DNA of 42,535 bases from Muribaculaceae bacterium (GTDB taxonomy: Bacteria > Bacteroidota > Bacteroidia > Bacteroidales > Muribaculaceae): positions 1-42,535 of the forward strand of contig JAFQAS010000040.1 in the NCBI GenBank assembly GCA_017399915.1. Reading direction: 5' to 3'. Both the position numbers and the translations under genes were made by a program. Positions 15,730 through 23,646 of the stretch are shown here, piece by piece (within the stretch, counting starts at the first letter, position 1; each line of letters opens with the position of its first letter). The notes beneath the pieces were generated by a model, which saw only the letters and a program-made list of their open reading frames with translations, made no database searches and had not been told where the DNA came from.

Positions 15730-17364
15730 CTATTCATTGCGATATTGTGATGGCGATTTATCGAATATGCGACGAAATGCCCGAGAGAAACTTGTGGCAT
15801 CTTCAAAACCACATTTAAGTGCCACTTCCGAAATAGGAGTTTCTTTGTTTTCTATCAACAACAATCGAGCGTGTTCAAGACGTATTCGCAACACATATTG
15901 TTGGGTGGTGACCCCTGTAATTGATTTTATGCGACGATTTAATTGCCCGCGAGTGATACATAGATTAGAGGCAATAGACTCTATCGACACATCGCCTTGT
16001 TTCATGCTGTTTTTCACTTCGGCAACCAATCGTGAAAGAAGCTCTTGGTCTGAAGCACTCAATTCTTCTTGCTCGTTTACCGGTTCTTGCTCGTTTTGAG
16101 GCTGTAATTCTTTGATTATCGTTTGCAATGCCGATTCACGCAATCGCATCTTTCGTTTCATAAAAAACCACACTCCACCAACTAATAGCACTAATAAAAT
16201 GCTACCCCAAATGATTATCTTCTGTATTTTAGCTTTTTGTAATTCATTTTCGTGTTGCAACCAATCGGTGCCAAACTCGGCATTATATCGTGCAAGACTC
16301 TCGGCCGAGGTGAGATTATATAACGAATCCTTCAAGTCGTTAAAGCGATTTAGTTCGATTTTGGCGCTATCGGGATTGCTGCTCCAAAGACTCTCATACA
16401 ATCCTTTGCGAGAATGCATCTCGTTTCCTCTGTCGCCAATAGCCACAAATATATCGGCAGCTTTGCGATAATAATCCACCGCTTCATTGTCGCGGTTTTG
16501 CCCCACCAGTGCCATTCCCATTTTGTTGCAAGAAATAGCAAGCGATTGCTTATTTCCCACCTTTTCTAAATATGGGATTGCCTGTCGGAGCAATTTTTCA
16601 GCTCCTTTATAATCATTTAAGCCTACCAACACCGCCGCTTTTTGCGACAAACGCACCATAATCTTGTGTTCATTCCCTAATTTTTGCTCAATATTACATG
16701 CCTCGTTGATATACTTTAATGCTTCCTTGCCGTTGCCGAGTGCATGATACACCTCCGAAGCCATACCATTTAGCACGGCCATGCGCGCCGGGTTGTTGGC
16801 CTGCTTGGCAAGTTCGATAGCTTTGAGAATGTATTGTTCGGCCTCTTTGGGCTGATTGGCTCCGATATATATGCCGGCGAGGGTGTTGAGCGACGAGCTC
16901 ATCACATCGGGGTCGCCCGATTTTTCGTCAAGTTTATAACATTGCTTGGCATAATTTGCCGCCTGCTCATAATTAGATTGACGGAAATATATCAACGATA
17001 TCAAACTCAAATAATTAGCCCTATCTTCATCATTATTGCATAATGGCAGTGCCTGTAAACCATATTTCAATGCTTGAGGATAGGCCTGATGGGCATAGAA
17101 ATATTCACTCGCCCAGTACCACACTTGTTGGTTTACCGAATCGCGAGGAGCGCTTGCCTCAATCTTTATAGCTTCATCTGTAATCTTTGCTTCATGAAAC
17201 AATTGCATCACATTATTTGCAATGGTAATATATTCATTGCCACTTGAGGCATCATATTCTGAAATTTGTTTCTCAACAGTAGCTATGTCTGTGCTCGCGG
17301 CACAGATTGGAGCAGAAGACAACAAAAGAAATAGTACCGCACAAATAAACGACTTAAATTTCAT
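15730..17364 (-). CDS. Membrane-spanning TPR sensor fused to an AraC-type DNA-binding domain
   Basis: 544 residues. Signal peptide or first membrane segment at 1-22 (FICAVLFLLLSSAPICAA). Residues about 70-330 are tetratricopeptide repeats (ANYLSLISLIYFRQSNYEQA; LNTLAGIYIGANQPKEAEQY; NKMGMALVGQNRDNEAVDYY), expected in the periplasm. One transmembrane helix lies at about 382-402 (IIIWGSILLVLLVGGVWFFM) with Lys/Arg on its inner side (KRKMRLR). A short linker follows, then an AraC double HTH at about 440-543, ending SPSQYRNE. It is a one-component transmembrane regulator, a layout known in Bacteroidota. I infer that it senses an envelope signal and activates the box-bearing promoters, including its own. 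It lies upstream of all its likely targets. Confidence 0.85.
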   Translation of the reverse strand: MKFKSFICAVLFLLLSSAPICAASTDIATVEKQISEYDASSGNEYITIANNVMQLFHEAKITDEAIKIEASAPRDSVNQQVWYWASEYFYAHQAYPQALKYGLQALPLCNNDEDRANYLSLISLIYFRQSNYEQAANYAKQCYKLDEKSGDPDVMSSSLNTLAGIYIGANQPKEAEQYILKAIELAKQANNPARMAVLNGMASEVYHALGNGKEALKYINEACNIEQKLGNEHKIMVRLSQKAAVLVGLNDYKGAEKLLRQAIPYLEKVGNKQSLAISCNKMGMALVGQNRDNEAVDYYRKAADIFVAIGDRGNEMHSRKGLYESLWSSNPDSAKIELNRFNDLKDSLYNLTSAESLARYNAEFGTDWLQHENELQKAKIQKIIIWGSILLVLLVGGVWFFMKRKMRLRESALQTIIKELQPQNEQEPVNEQEELSASDQELLSRLVAEVKNSMKQGDVSIESIASNLCITRGQLNRRIKSITGVTTQQYVLRIRLEHARLLLIENKETPISEVALKCGFEDATSFSRAFRRIFDKSPSQYRNE

Positions 17365-17417
17365 AATGATAGCGTATTAGGGTTTCACACAAAGATAAGA
17401 AAAAATATTAGTTTTCA

Positions 17418-17462
17418 CAAAAATAAAAAACATTTAACACTTCGACCATGCAAAAACGTGCA
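17418..17462 (-). promoter_or_regulatory. Promoter with TGCA box, for the TPR-AraC gene
   Basis: The -7-like element (minus TATTTTTG) is the complement of 17418-17425. The box TGCAAAAACGTGCA is at 17449-17462, again 23 nt away. A better -7 (minus TATCTTTG, complement of 17390-17397) also exists nearer the gene, so a second, box-independent promoter is possible. Autoregulation is inferred from the box. Confidence 0.55.
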
Positions 17463-17736
17463 TTTACCCAAAAATCTACAAAATGAAACTTTTTCAAGAC
17501 GAATCCCTCGACCTCAAGAATACTGGTGTTTCTTTTCTATTTTTGGGGAAGGAAATATAATCGAATCACATCTTTACCGACGCAGAGAGTGTGGGGCTGG
17601 TCGCTATCCGGAAGTTTCGGGCAAAAGCCCTCAACCACGCGGTTACTAATACGCTTTCTCGTGCTCCACACGATTTTCTCACAAATTTTACTAAAATTGC
17701 GACCACATAATTAGCCACAAGTAGTAATTTTTACAC
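17463..17736. other. Unexplained intergenic segment, possibly a structured RNA or dispersed element
   Basis: This part of the 412-bp spacer before uvrC is less AT-rich than other spacers. At 17589-17671 arms GTGTGGGGC and GCTCCACAC could enclose a GGGC-AAAA-GCCC hairpin (17619-17630) and a GCG/CGC hairpin. No protein of credible composition is seen on either strand. It may be a structured RNA, a repeat element or decayed sequence. Confidence 0.35.
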
Positions 17737-17774
17737 ACTTATGGCAAATTATAGTGTTATATTTTGCCATAAGT
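17737..17774 (-). terminator. Terminator of uvrC
   Basis: A 12-bp stem (ACTTATGGCAAA 17737-17748, TTTGCCATAAGT 17763-17774) with a 14-nt loop begins 3 nt after the uvrC stop. On the minus strand it runs into GTGTAAAAATTAC. Confidence 0.65.
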
Positions 17775-17776
17775 CA

Positions 17777-19594
17777 TTATTTTGATTCTTCTGATGTGTG
17801 CAATGCCTCGTAAACTATTTGGGCTTTGGCGGGGTCTATGACGGCAGTGATGTCGGCGAGGGAGGCTTCGCGAATGCGTTTGAGGCTTTTGAAGTGCTGA
17901 AGGAGTGTGGTGCGTGTTTTCTCCCCCACCCCTTTTATTGAGTCGAGAGCTGAGACTACTTGTGATTTGCTGCGGCGATTGCGGTGATGTGTGATGCCAA
18001 ATCGGTGCGCTTCGTCGCGAAGATGTTGGATTACTTTTAATGATTCGGAGTTTTTGTCGATATACAATGGCACACTATCTCCGGGAAAATATATCTCCTC
18101 TAATCGCTCGGCAATACCGATGATTGCTATCTTGCCGCGTAGGCCCAACTCATCAAGAACCTCTACAGCGGCACTTAATTGCCCTTTGCCGCCATCGACA
18201 ACTATGAGTTGAGGCAACCCCTGTCCTTCTTGCAAAAGTCGCGAATAACGGCGTGTTAGCACCTCTTTCATCGATGCGAAGTCGTTGGGGCCTTCCACCG
18301 TTTTGATTAAGAAGTGACGATAATCGCGTTTAGAAGGCTTGGCATTGCGAAATACCACGCAAGCCGATACCGGATTTGAGCCTTGAATATTGGAGTTGTC
18401 GAAACACTCTATATGGCGCGGCAATTCGGTGAGACGGAAATCGGTTTTCATGCGCTCAAGCGTGCGTTCCAATCGCTGTTCGGGATTCTTTTTCTCCATC
18501 TGCTTGAGAGTGTCGATTTTTCGTTGACGCGCATTGCGGGTCGACACATCAAGCAATTTCATCTTGTCGCCACGTTGGGGAATGATAAAATTCACCCCCT
18601 CCATTTCAACTTCGGGCACAACCGGCACGATAACATCTTTATAATCAACCGAAAAACGTTTTGAAATTTCACTCATAGCATAAGCCAACAGTTGCGCCTG
18701 CGACTCTTCAAGACGACGTTTATATTGCAACGTGACACTGCTCACCACCACCCCACGCCGCACATGCATATAATTGATATACACGTCTTTATCATCATCT
18801 TCAAGCCCAAACACATCAATATCTTGAACCGTTTGACTCACAATCACACTCTTGGCATTATACCGCTCAATGAGTTGGTATTTTTCTTTCAACACCTGCG
18901 CCTCCTCAAAACGAAGCTCCATAGCAAGACGCGCCATTTCGTCGCGAAGATACGACATTAGTTCTTGTGTTTCGCCACGAAGAATTTGGCGAATGCGAGT
19001 GATATACGACGCATATTCATCAATCGAAATCAAACCGGTGCAACACCCCTTGCATCGTTTCATATGATACTCCAAGCATAATCGCCCCTTCCCTTTTTCG
19101 ATAAATTCGGGAGTAATCATGTGGCGACAGGTGCGAATGGGATAAAGGTCGTCGATGAGTCGAAGCACCACTCGAGCCACAGATTGGTTGGTGTAAGGCC
19201 CGTAATATTTCGACCCGTCTTTTTTGTAGTTATAGGTGAGAAAAACTCGCGGATAATGTTCGCCTGTGACACAAATCCAAGGGTAGGATTTATCATCTTT
19301 GAGCAACACATTATAGCGAGGTTGATGCTCTTTTATGAGCGAATTTTCAAGGTTGAGGGCATCTTGTTCGGTGGGCACCACAATATAGTTCATATCGTGA
19401 ATGGCACGCACAAGCAATCGAGTGCGCACCACCTCATGCTCCCGATTAAAATACGACGATACACGCCGCTTTAGATTTTTAGCTTTTCCCACATAAATCA
19501 CCTCCCCCTCGGCATTGTAATAGATATATACACCGGGGGTATCGGGAAGAACAGAAATCTTCTCTTGCAATTGTTGTGATTTACTTTTTAGCAT
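17777..19594 (-). CDS. uvrC: Excinuclease ABC subunit C
   Basis: 605 residues, the usual length. UvrC makes both incisions in nucleotide excision repair with UvrA and UvrB. The N-terminal GIY-YIG nuclease is at about 15-95 (LPDTPGVYIYYNAEGEVIYV, GKAKNLKRRVSSYF). A Cys-rich spot (HMKRCKGCCTG) and the UVR helix pair (about 205-240) follow. The RNase H-like C-terminal nuclease shows ECFDNSNIQGSNPVSACVVF, IVVDGGKGQLSAA and RDEAHRFGITHHR, with catalytic Asp and His residues present. The helix-hairpin-helix is at the end (LDSIKGVGEKTRTTLLQHF). It is the last gene of a ybeY-mnmG-apt-uvrC run, 25 nt after apt. Confidence 0.97.
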   Translation of the reverse strand: MLKSKSQQLQEKISVLPDTPGVYIYYNAEGEVIYVGKAKNLKRRVSSYFNREHEVVRTRLLVRAIHDMNYIVVPTEQDALNLENSLIKEHQPRYNVLLKDDKSYPWICVTGEHYPRVFLTYNYKKDGSKYYGPYTNQSVARVVLRLIDDLYPIRTCRHMITPEFIEKGKGRLCLEYHMKRCKGCCTGLISIDEYASYITRIRQILRGETQELMSYLRDEMARLAMELRFEEAQVLKEKYQLIERYNAKSVIVSQTVQDIDVFGLEDDDKDVYINYMHVRRGVVVSSVTLQYKRRLEESQAQLLAYAMSEISKRFSVDYKDVIVPVVPEVEMEGVNFIIPQRGDKMKLLDVSTRNARQRKIDTLKQMEKKNPEQRLERTLERMKTDFRLTELPRHIECFDNSNIQGSNPVSACVVFRNAKPSKRDYRHFLIKTVEGPNDFASMKEVLTRRYSRLLQEGQGLPQLIVVDGGKGQLSAAVEVLDELGLRGKIAIIGIAERLEEIYFPGDSVPLYIDKNSESLKVIQHLRDEAHRFGITHHRNRRSKSQVVSALDSIKGVGEKTRTTLLQHFKSLKRIREASLADITAVIDPAKAQIVYEALHTSEESK

Positions 19595-19619
19595 ATAACT
19601 ATGCTCTCAAAAACGAAGC

Positions 19620-20138
19620 TTAGTAAGAGATCAAAGAGGTAACTTCTATATCTTGAGGAAGAGCCGCGCGACCATTAAGCATGCTCAATTCGATAATAAA
19701 GTTGACATAAATCTTCTTTGGCTTCATGCTTTTGATAAGTTCGATAGCGGCCGCCATTGTGCCACCGGTAGCAAGTACGTCATCGTGAATTACCACAACA
19801 TCATCTTCAGTGATAGCATCGCTATGGATTTCGATAGTATCTGTTCCATACTCTTTTTCATAAGAAGCCTTGATAGTTTCGGCAGGCAATTTTCCGGGCT
19901 TGCGCACAGGAACAAATCCGGCATCTAATTTGAATGCCAAAATCGAACCGGCGATAAATCCACGCGATTCAATGCCCACCACTTTGGTAATTCCTTTATC
20001 TTTATAAAGTTTAGCAAGGTCCCAACTAATAAGATGAAGAGCACGGGGATCCTTAAACACAGTGGTTAGATCTTTAAACACAATTCCCTTTTGAGGGAAG
20101 TCGATAATGTCACGAACTTTTGATTTAACGTATTCCAT
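19620..20138 (-). CDS. apt: Adenine phosphoribosyltransferase
   Basis: 172 residues, typical length. It converts adenine and PRPP to AMP in purine salvage in the cytosol. The N-terminus has the family pattern KVRDIIDFPQKGIVFKDLTT. The PRPP-binding loop is VVVIHDDVLATGGTMAA. The flexible-loop and base-recognition piece ESRGFIAGSILA is also intact. The start at 20138 is the only Met near the family's N-terminus. The spacer before it carries parS. Confidence 0.96.
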   Translation of the reverse strand: MEYVKSKVRDIIDFPQKGIVFKDLTTVFKDPRALHLISWDLAKLYKDKGITKVVGIESRGFIAGSILAFKLDAGFVPVRKPGKLPAETIKASYEKEYGTDTIEIHSDAITEDDVVVIHDDVLATGGTMAAAIELIKSMKPKKIYVNFIIELSMLNGRAALPQDIEVTSLISY

Positions 20139-20179
20139 CGTATTTCGTTTTAAGTTGTTGATATTTCAAAGTTTATAAA

Positions 20180-20195
20180 TGTTCCACGTGAAACA
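20180..20195. promoter_or_regulatory. parS: parS chromosome-segregation (ParB/Spo0J binding) site
   Basis: The 16-mer TGTTCCACGTGAAACA matches the widely conserved parS sequence (TGTTNCACGTGAAACA) at every fixed position and is the exact form well known from Bacillus subtilis. It lies in the 67-bp spacer between mnmG and apt. ParB proteins load on such sites, spread, and recruit SMC. parS sites usually cluster near the replication origin, and mnmG (gidA) is often origin-proximal, so I infer this window is near oriC. Confidence 0.92.
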
Positions 20196-20205
20196 TTTCA
20201 CATAA

Positions 20206-22083
20206 TTATCTACCCAAAAGAAGTAGCAAAATATTTATATCGCTTGGAGAAATCCCCGGTATGCGTGATGCTTGAGCCACCGTCTCGGGGTTGATTTTTG
20301 CGAGTTTTTGACGCGCCTCGGTTGAGAGTGATTTTATCTCCGAATAATTAATTTTACCGGCAAGCTTCACCCCTTCAAGGCGACGAATTTTGTCGGCTAT
20401 TAATTGTTCACGGTCGATATATCCTTGATATTTTATCAATATTTCGGCAGCCTCGATTATCTCCTCACGACGTGCATCCTCAATAGAATTTAAGTGTTCT
20501 TGCAATGCTTTGATATGAGGTGCAAGCATGAGAATAGAAAGTTGCGGACGCAATATCAAGTCATATAATTTCACCCCTTGTTTCAACGGAGTAGTACCTA
20601 ACTCTTCAAGTGCGGCATTTATCAAAGCCGGTTTAATAGAAAATTCACGAGCGAAATTAATCAACGCATCGCGTTGATCACGTTTCGACTGCATCAAATC
20701 ATAACGCTCTTGTGTAACCAATCCTATTTCAAAACCGCGTGGTGTGAGTCGCATATCGGCATCATCTTGGCGCAACAAAATACGATATTCAGCACGCGAA
20801 GTAAACATTCGGTAAGGTTCATCTACGCCTTTTGTCACGAGATCATCAATCAATACGCCGATATATGCCTCATCGCGAGCTAACACAAACGAGGGCTTAC
20901 CATGTGCCGACGCATCGGCATTAATACCGGCAACCAAACCTTGCCCGGCAGCCTCTTCATAACCGGTAGTACCATTTACCTGTCCTGCAAAATATAGACC
21001 TTTCACCAACTTTGTTTCGAGGGTGTGATGAAGCTGTGTTGGGTCAAAAAAGTCATATTCTATAGCATAACCCGGACGATATATCTGCACATCGGCAAGC
21101 GCAGGAACTGTTTTTAGCGCATTTATTTGAATATTCAATGGCAACGATGAAGAGAAACCATTGAGATAAAACTCTTGAGTATCCTCCCCTTCAGGTTCCA
21201 AGAACAATTGATGCTCTTGTTTATCGGCAAAAGTGACGATTTTAGTCTCGATACTAGGGCAATAACGAGGCCCTATACTTTGAATTTGCCCATTATATAA
21301 TGGAGAATCGGGCAATCCGTCACGCAAAATATCGTGAGTTGTGGGATTTGTATATACAGTATAGCAGCTACGTTGCTTTAATTCACGCTTAACATCGGGG
21401 AGATAAGAGAAGCTATGGAAGTCGTTTTCACCCTCTTGAGGAGTGGTTAATTCCCATTTCACACTGCGGCCATCAATACGCACCGGAGTACCTGTTTTCA
21501 TACGCTCGGTAGTAAATCCCATATCGCGCAATTGCTCGGTTATACCATGCGATGCCGGCTCTGAAACACGCCCTCCTTGAAGTTGAACACGCCCTATATG
21601 CATTAATCCATTAAGGAAAGTACCGGCTGTCAACACCACCGATTTCGCTTTGAAATCCACACCTAAAGCAGTGTGAACACCACGAATTTCGTTATCTTCA
21701 ATCAACAAACCGGTAACCGAATCTTGCCACATTGAGAGATTAGGTGTATTTTCAAGTATACGACGCCATTCGGCACTAAACTTCATGCGGTCGCTCTGCG
21801 CACGAGGGCTCCACATTGCAGGACCTTTCGAACGGTTGAGCATGCGGAATTGAATAGCAGTGCGGTCGGTAACAATACCCATTTGACCTCCCAAAGCATC
21901 AATTTCCCTTACAATTTGCCCTTTAGCAATTCCTCCCACTGCAGGATTACAACTCATTTGAGCAATTTTGTTCATATCCATCGTAATGAGGAGGGTTTGC
22001 GATCCTAATCGAGCAGCTGCCGAAGCTGCCTCACAACCGGCATGACCGGCGCCCACTACAATTACATCATATTCAAACTTCAT
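20206..22083 (-). CDS. mnmG: tRNA uridine-5-carboxymethylaminomethyl synthase, FAD subunit
   Basis: 625 residues, normal for MnmG (GidA). With MnmE it builds the cmnm5 group on wobble U34 of certain tRNAs. The FAD-binding Rossmann motif is at the start (VIVVGAGHAGCEAASAAARL). Family signatures include CNPAVGGIAKG, GTPVRIDGRSV and the second nucleotide-binding stretch GLYFAGQVNGTTGYEEAAGQ. The C-terminal tRNA-binding helical domain ends EARQKLAKINPETVAQASRI and then PGISPSDINILLLLLGR. It begins 18 nt after ybeY and is probably co-transcribed with it. Confidence 0.97.
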   Translation of the reverse strand: MKFEYDVIVVGAGHAGCEAASAAARLGSQTLLITMDMNKIAQMSCNPAVGGIAKGQIVREIDALGGQMGIVTDRTAIQFRMLNRSKGPAMWSPRAQSDRMKFSAEWRRILENTPNLSMWQDSVTGLLIEDNEIRGVHTALGVDFKAKSVVLTAGTFLNGLMHIGRVQLQGGRVSEPASHGITEQLRDMGFTTERMKTGTPVRIDGRSVKWELTTPQEGENDFHSFSYLPDVKRELKQRSCYTVYTNPTTHDILRDGLPDSPLYNGQIQSIGPRYCPSIETKIVTFADKQEHQLFLEPEGEDTQEFYLNGFSSSLPLNIQINALKTVPALADVQIYRPGYAIEYDFFDPTQLHHTLETKLVKGLYFAGQVNGTTGYEEAAGQGLVAGINADASAHGKPSFVLARDEAYIGVLIDDLVTKGVDEPYRMFTSRAEYRILLRQDDADMRLTPRGFEIGLVTQERYDLMQSKRDQRDALINFAREFSIKPALINAALEELGTTPLKQGVKLYDLILRPQLSILMLAPHIKALQEHLNSIEDARREEIIEAAEILIKYQGYIDREQLIADKIRRLEGVKLAGKINYSEIKSLSTEARQKLAKINPETVAQASRIPGISPSDINILLLLLGR

Positions 22084-22101
22084 ATTGTAATAGCATTTAA
22101 A

Positions 22102-22536
22102 TCAATCTAACGTTTTAAACAAAGCAAGTGCCTCATTTTCAAAACCTTCCATTATTTCACGTTCACCTTCACCCTTATCATCGATGCCACACAAGTGTAA
22201 CACTCCATGAATTATAACTCTATGAAGCTCAGTATCATAGCTCACACCCAACATCTCAGCATTGCTCGCCACCGTGTCGAGAGAAATAAACATATCGCCA
22301 CTGATACGTTTACCTCGAGAATAATCAAAAGTTATGATATCGGTATAGTAATCATGTTGAAGGAACTGACGATTGACCTCTATGATTTTTTCATCATCAC
22401 AGAAGATATAAGTAAGTGGCCCTACTATTCGGTCATGCGATTTTGCCACCTCCTCAATCCAATTTGCAATTTTAGCCAAATCGATTGAGGGCAGCTCTAC
22501 CCTTTCACATACAATTTGAATTTTGTCAGTCGTCAT
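22102..22536 (-). CDS. ybeY: Endoribonuclease / rRNA maturation factor YbeY
   Basis: 144 residues. YbeY is a zinc-dependent RNase involved in 16S rRNA 3'-end maturation and ribosome quality control. The metal-binding segment reads HRVIIHGVLHLCGIDDKGEG. The two His of HGxLH are present, but the third His of the usual GYDH is Asp here, a variant I believe is common in Bacteroidota rather than a defect. The upstream core (FCDDEKIIEVNRQFLQHDYY, TDIITFDY) is intact. It has a -7 element just upstream and heads the mnmG run. Confidence 0.93.
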   Translation of the reverse strand: MTTDKIQIVCERVELPSIDLAKIANWIEEVAKSHDRIVGPLTYIFCDDEKIIEVNRQFLQHDYYTDIITFDYSRGKRISGDMFISLDTVASNAEMLGVSYDTELHRVIIHGVLHLCGIDDKGEGEREIMEGFENEALALFKTLD

Positions 22537-22560
22537 TTTTCAAAAAAAGTTTTTAACCTA

Positions 22561-22568
22561 CAAATGTA
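22561..22568 (-). promoter_or_regulatory. -7 promoter element for ybeY
   Basis: The minus strand reads TACATTTG, a match to TAnnTTTG, about 25 nt upstream of the ybeY start. No -33 TTTG was found. Confidence 0.5.
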
Positions 22569-22643
22569 ACTATTTTTATTTTTTGATACAATAGCAATTT
22601 TCGACTCATTTTTTCAAAAAATCGTTCTAATGAAAATTTAATG

Positions 22644-22681
22644 CGACAATTTTGCCAAAATTCGCAAAATTGTCGTTTTTT
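22644..22681 (+). terminator. Intrinsic terminator-like hairpin with no upstream plus-strand gene
   Basis: A perfect 12-bp stem (CGACAATTTTGC 22644-22655, GCAAAATTGTCG 22664-22675) with an 8-nt loop is followed by six T. It points rightward, although the nearest gene on its left is on the other strand. Confidence 0.6.
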
Positions 22682-22839
22682 CGAATTTTTCTGACACTTA
22701 TTAGTTAATAGCCAAAAACACCCTTAACCCCCTATAATTAGCCAATTTATCCCCCATTTTAACGCCACGAGAATTCAAAATTTGAATCAAACCCCATGAC
22801 GGGGGCGTAATTTTCGATTCAAAACGGCAAAAAAATCAC

Positions 22840-22847
22840 TACCTTTG
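22840..22847 (+). promoter_or_regulatory. -7 promoter element that decides the start of the AlkD-like gene
   Basis: TACCTTTG matches the -7 consensus. The upstream TTG at 22845 lies inside it and cannot be the start codon, so the ATG at 22863 is chosen. The leader would then be only about 9 nt. Confidence 0.6.
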
Positions 22848-22862
22848 ACAAAAAAATTCAAG

Positions 22863-23567
22863 ATGATAAAAATTTGGCAAGAGGAACTTCGCAAAGCAGC
22901 CAACCCCGAAAAAATAAAAATCTTCATGTCATTTTTCAAAACCGGGAAAGGTGAATATGGCGAAGGGGATAAATTTATAGGATTGTCGGTTCCCGAAAAT
23001 CGTCGAGTGGCAAAAAAATATTTTGATGTAGAAATTTCACTGATCGATGAAATGCTCAAAAGTGAAATTCATGAATTTCGTCTTTCGGGATTTTTGGCAC
23101 TGGTGGAACGATTCAAAAAATGCAAAGACAAAGATGAGCAAAAACGCATCGTCGACTTCTATGTTACACGTGGAACATTCGCAAATAATTGGGATTTAGT
23201 TGACCTCTCGGCACCATATATTTTGGGAACACATATGCTAAACAATCCCAATCCCGCCCTACTCGACCAATTAAGTTTTAGCGACAATCTGTGGCTTCAA
23301 CGCATTGTTATAGTATCAACTATCACTTTAGTGCGTAAAAGCCGATTTGAGGACACTCTACGGCTTTCTGAACGATATTTAACCCACTCTCACCCCTTAA
23401 TACACAAGGCTACCGGGTGGCTTTTACGGGAAATTGGCAAAAAAGATGAACAAATCTTGCTTAATTTTCTCGAAAAATTCTCAACCAAAATGCCGCGCAC
23501 GGCTCTACGTTATGCCATTGAGCGACTTAATCCCGATTTACGTCAACACTTTATGCAAAGAAAATAG
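22863..23567 (+). CDS. DNA alkylation repair protein (AlkD-like HEAT repeat)
   Basis: 234 residues from the ATG at 22863. AlkD-family glycosylases remove bulky or cationic alkylated bases and are built from HEAT-like helical repeats. Visible signatures are FFKTGKGEYGEGDKFIGLSV PE near the start, the 'IDEMLKSEIHEFRLSGFLAL' repeat and TRGTFANNWDLVDLSAPYIL, the family's conserved NWDLVD block. The end, TALRYAIERLNPDLRQHFM, also fits. It is monocistronic with a short leader. The substrate is inferred from the family. Confidence 0.9.
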   Translation: MIKIWQEELRKAANPEKIKIFMSFFKTGKGEYGEGDKFIGLSVPENRRVAKKYFDVEISLIDEMLKSEIHEFRLSGFLALVERFKKCKDKDEQKRIVDFYVTRGTFANNWDLVDLSAPYILGTHMLNNPNPALLDQLSFSDNLWLQRIVIVSTITLVRKSRFEDTLRLSERYLTHSHPLIHKATGWLLREIGKKDEQILLNFLEKFSTKMPRTALRYAIERLNPDLRQHFMQRK

Positions 23568-23613
23568 TCAATAGAAATTCTATTAATTCCCTTTATTTTT
23601 AAGAAAAACTGAT

Positions 23614-23621
23614 TAAATTTG
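23614..23621 (+). promoter_or_regulatory. -7 promoter element for the O-acetylhomoserine sulfhydrylase gene
   Basis: TAAATTTG followed by C, 25 nt upstream of the start codon. The leader would be about 20 nt, too short for a SAM or cobalamin riboswitch. Confidence 0.55.
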
Positions 23622-23646
23622 CACCCAAATTAAACTTAGATACAGT

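Larger units (their letters stand above)
22537..22862. other. Divergent intergenic region (326 bp)
   Basis: It lies between ybeY (leftward) and the DNA alkylation repair gene (rightward). It contains promoter elements for both and one strong hairpin, with T-run on the plus strand, that has no obvious gene to terminate. Nothing else is recognised. Confidence 0.5.

Noticed and set aside
17458..17714. Two overlapping short plus-strand frames before uvrC
   Set aside because: Arg/Pro/Ser-rich, no start context, no resemblance to a folded protein; treated as non-coding.
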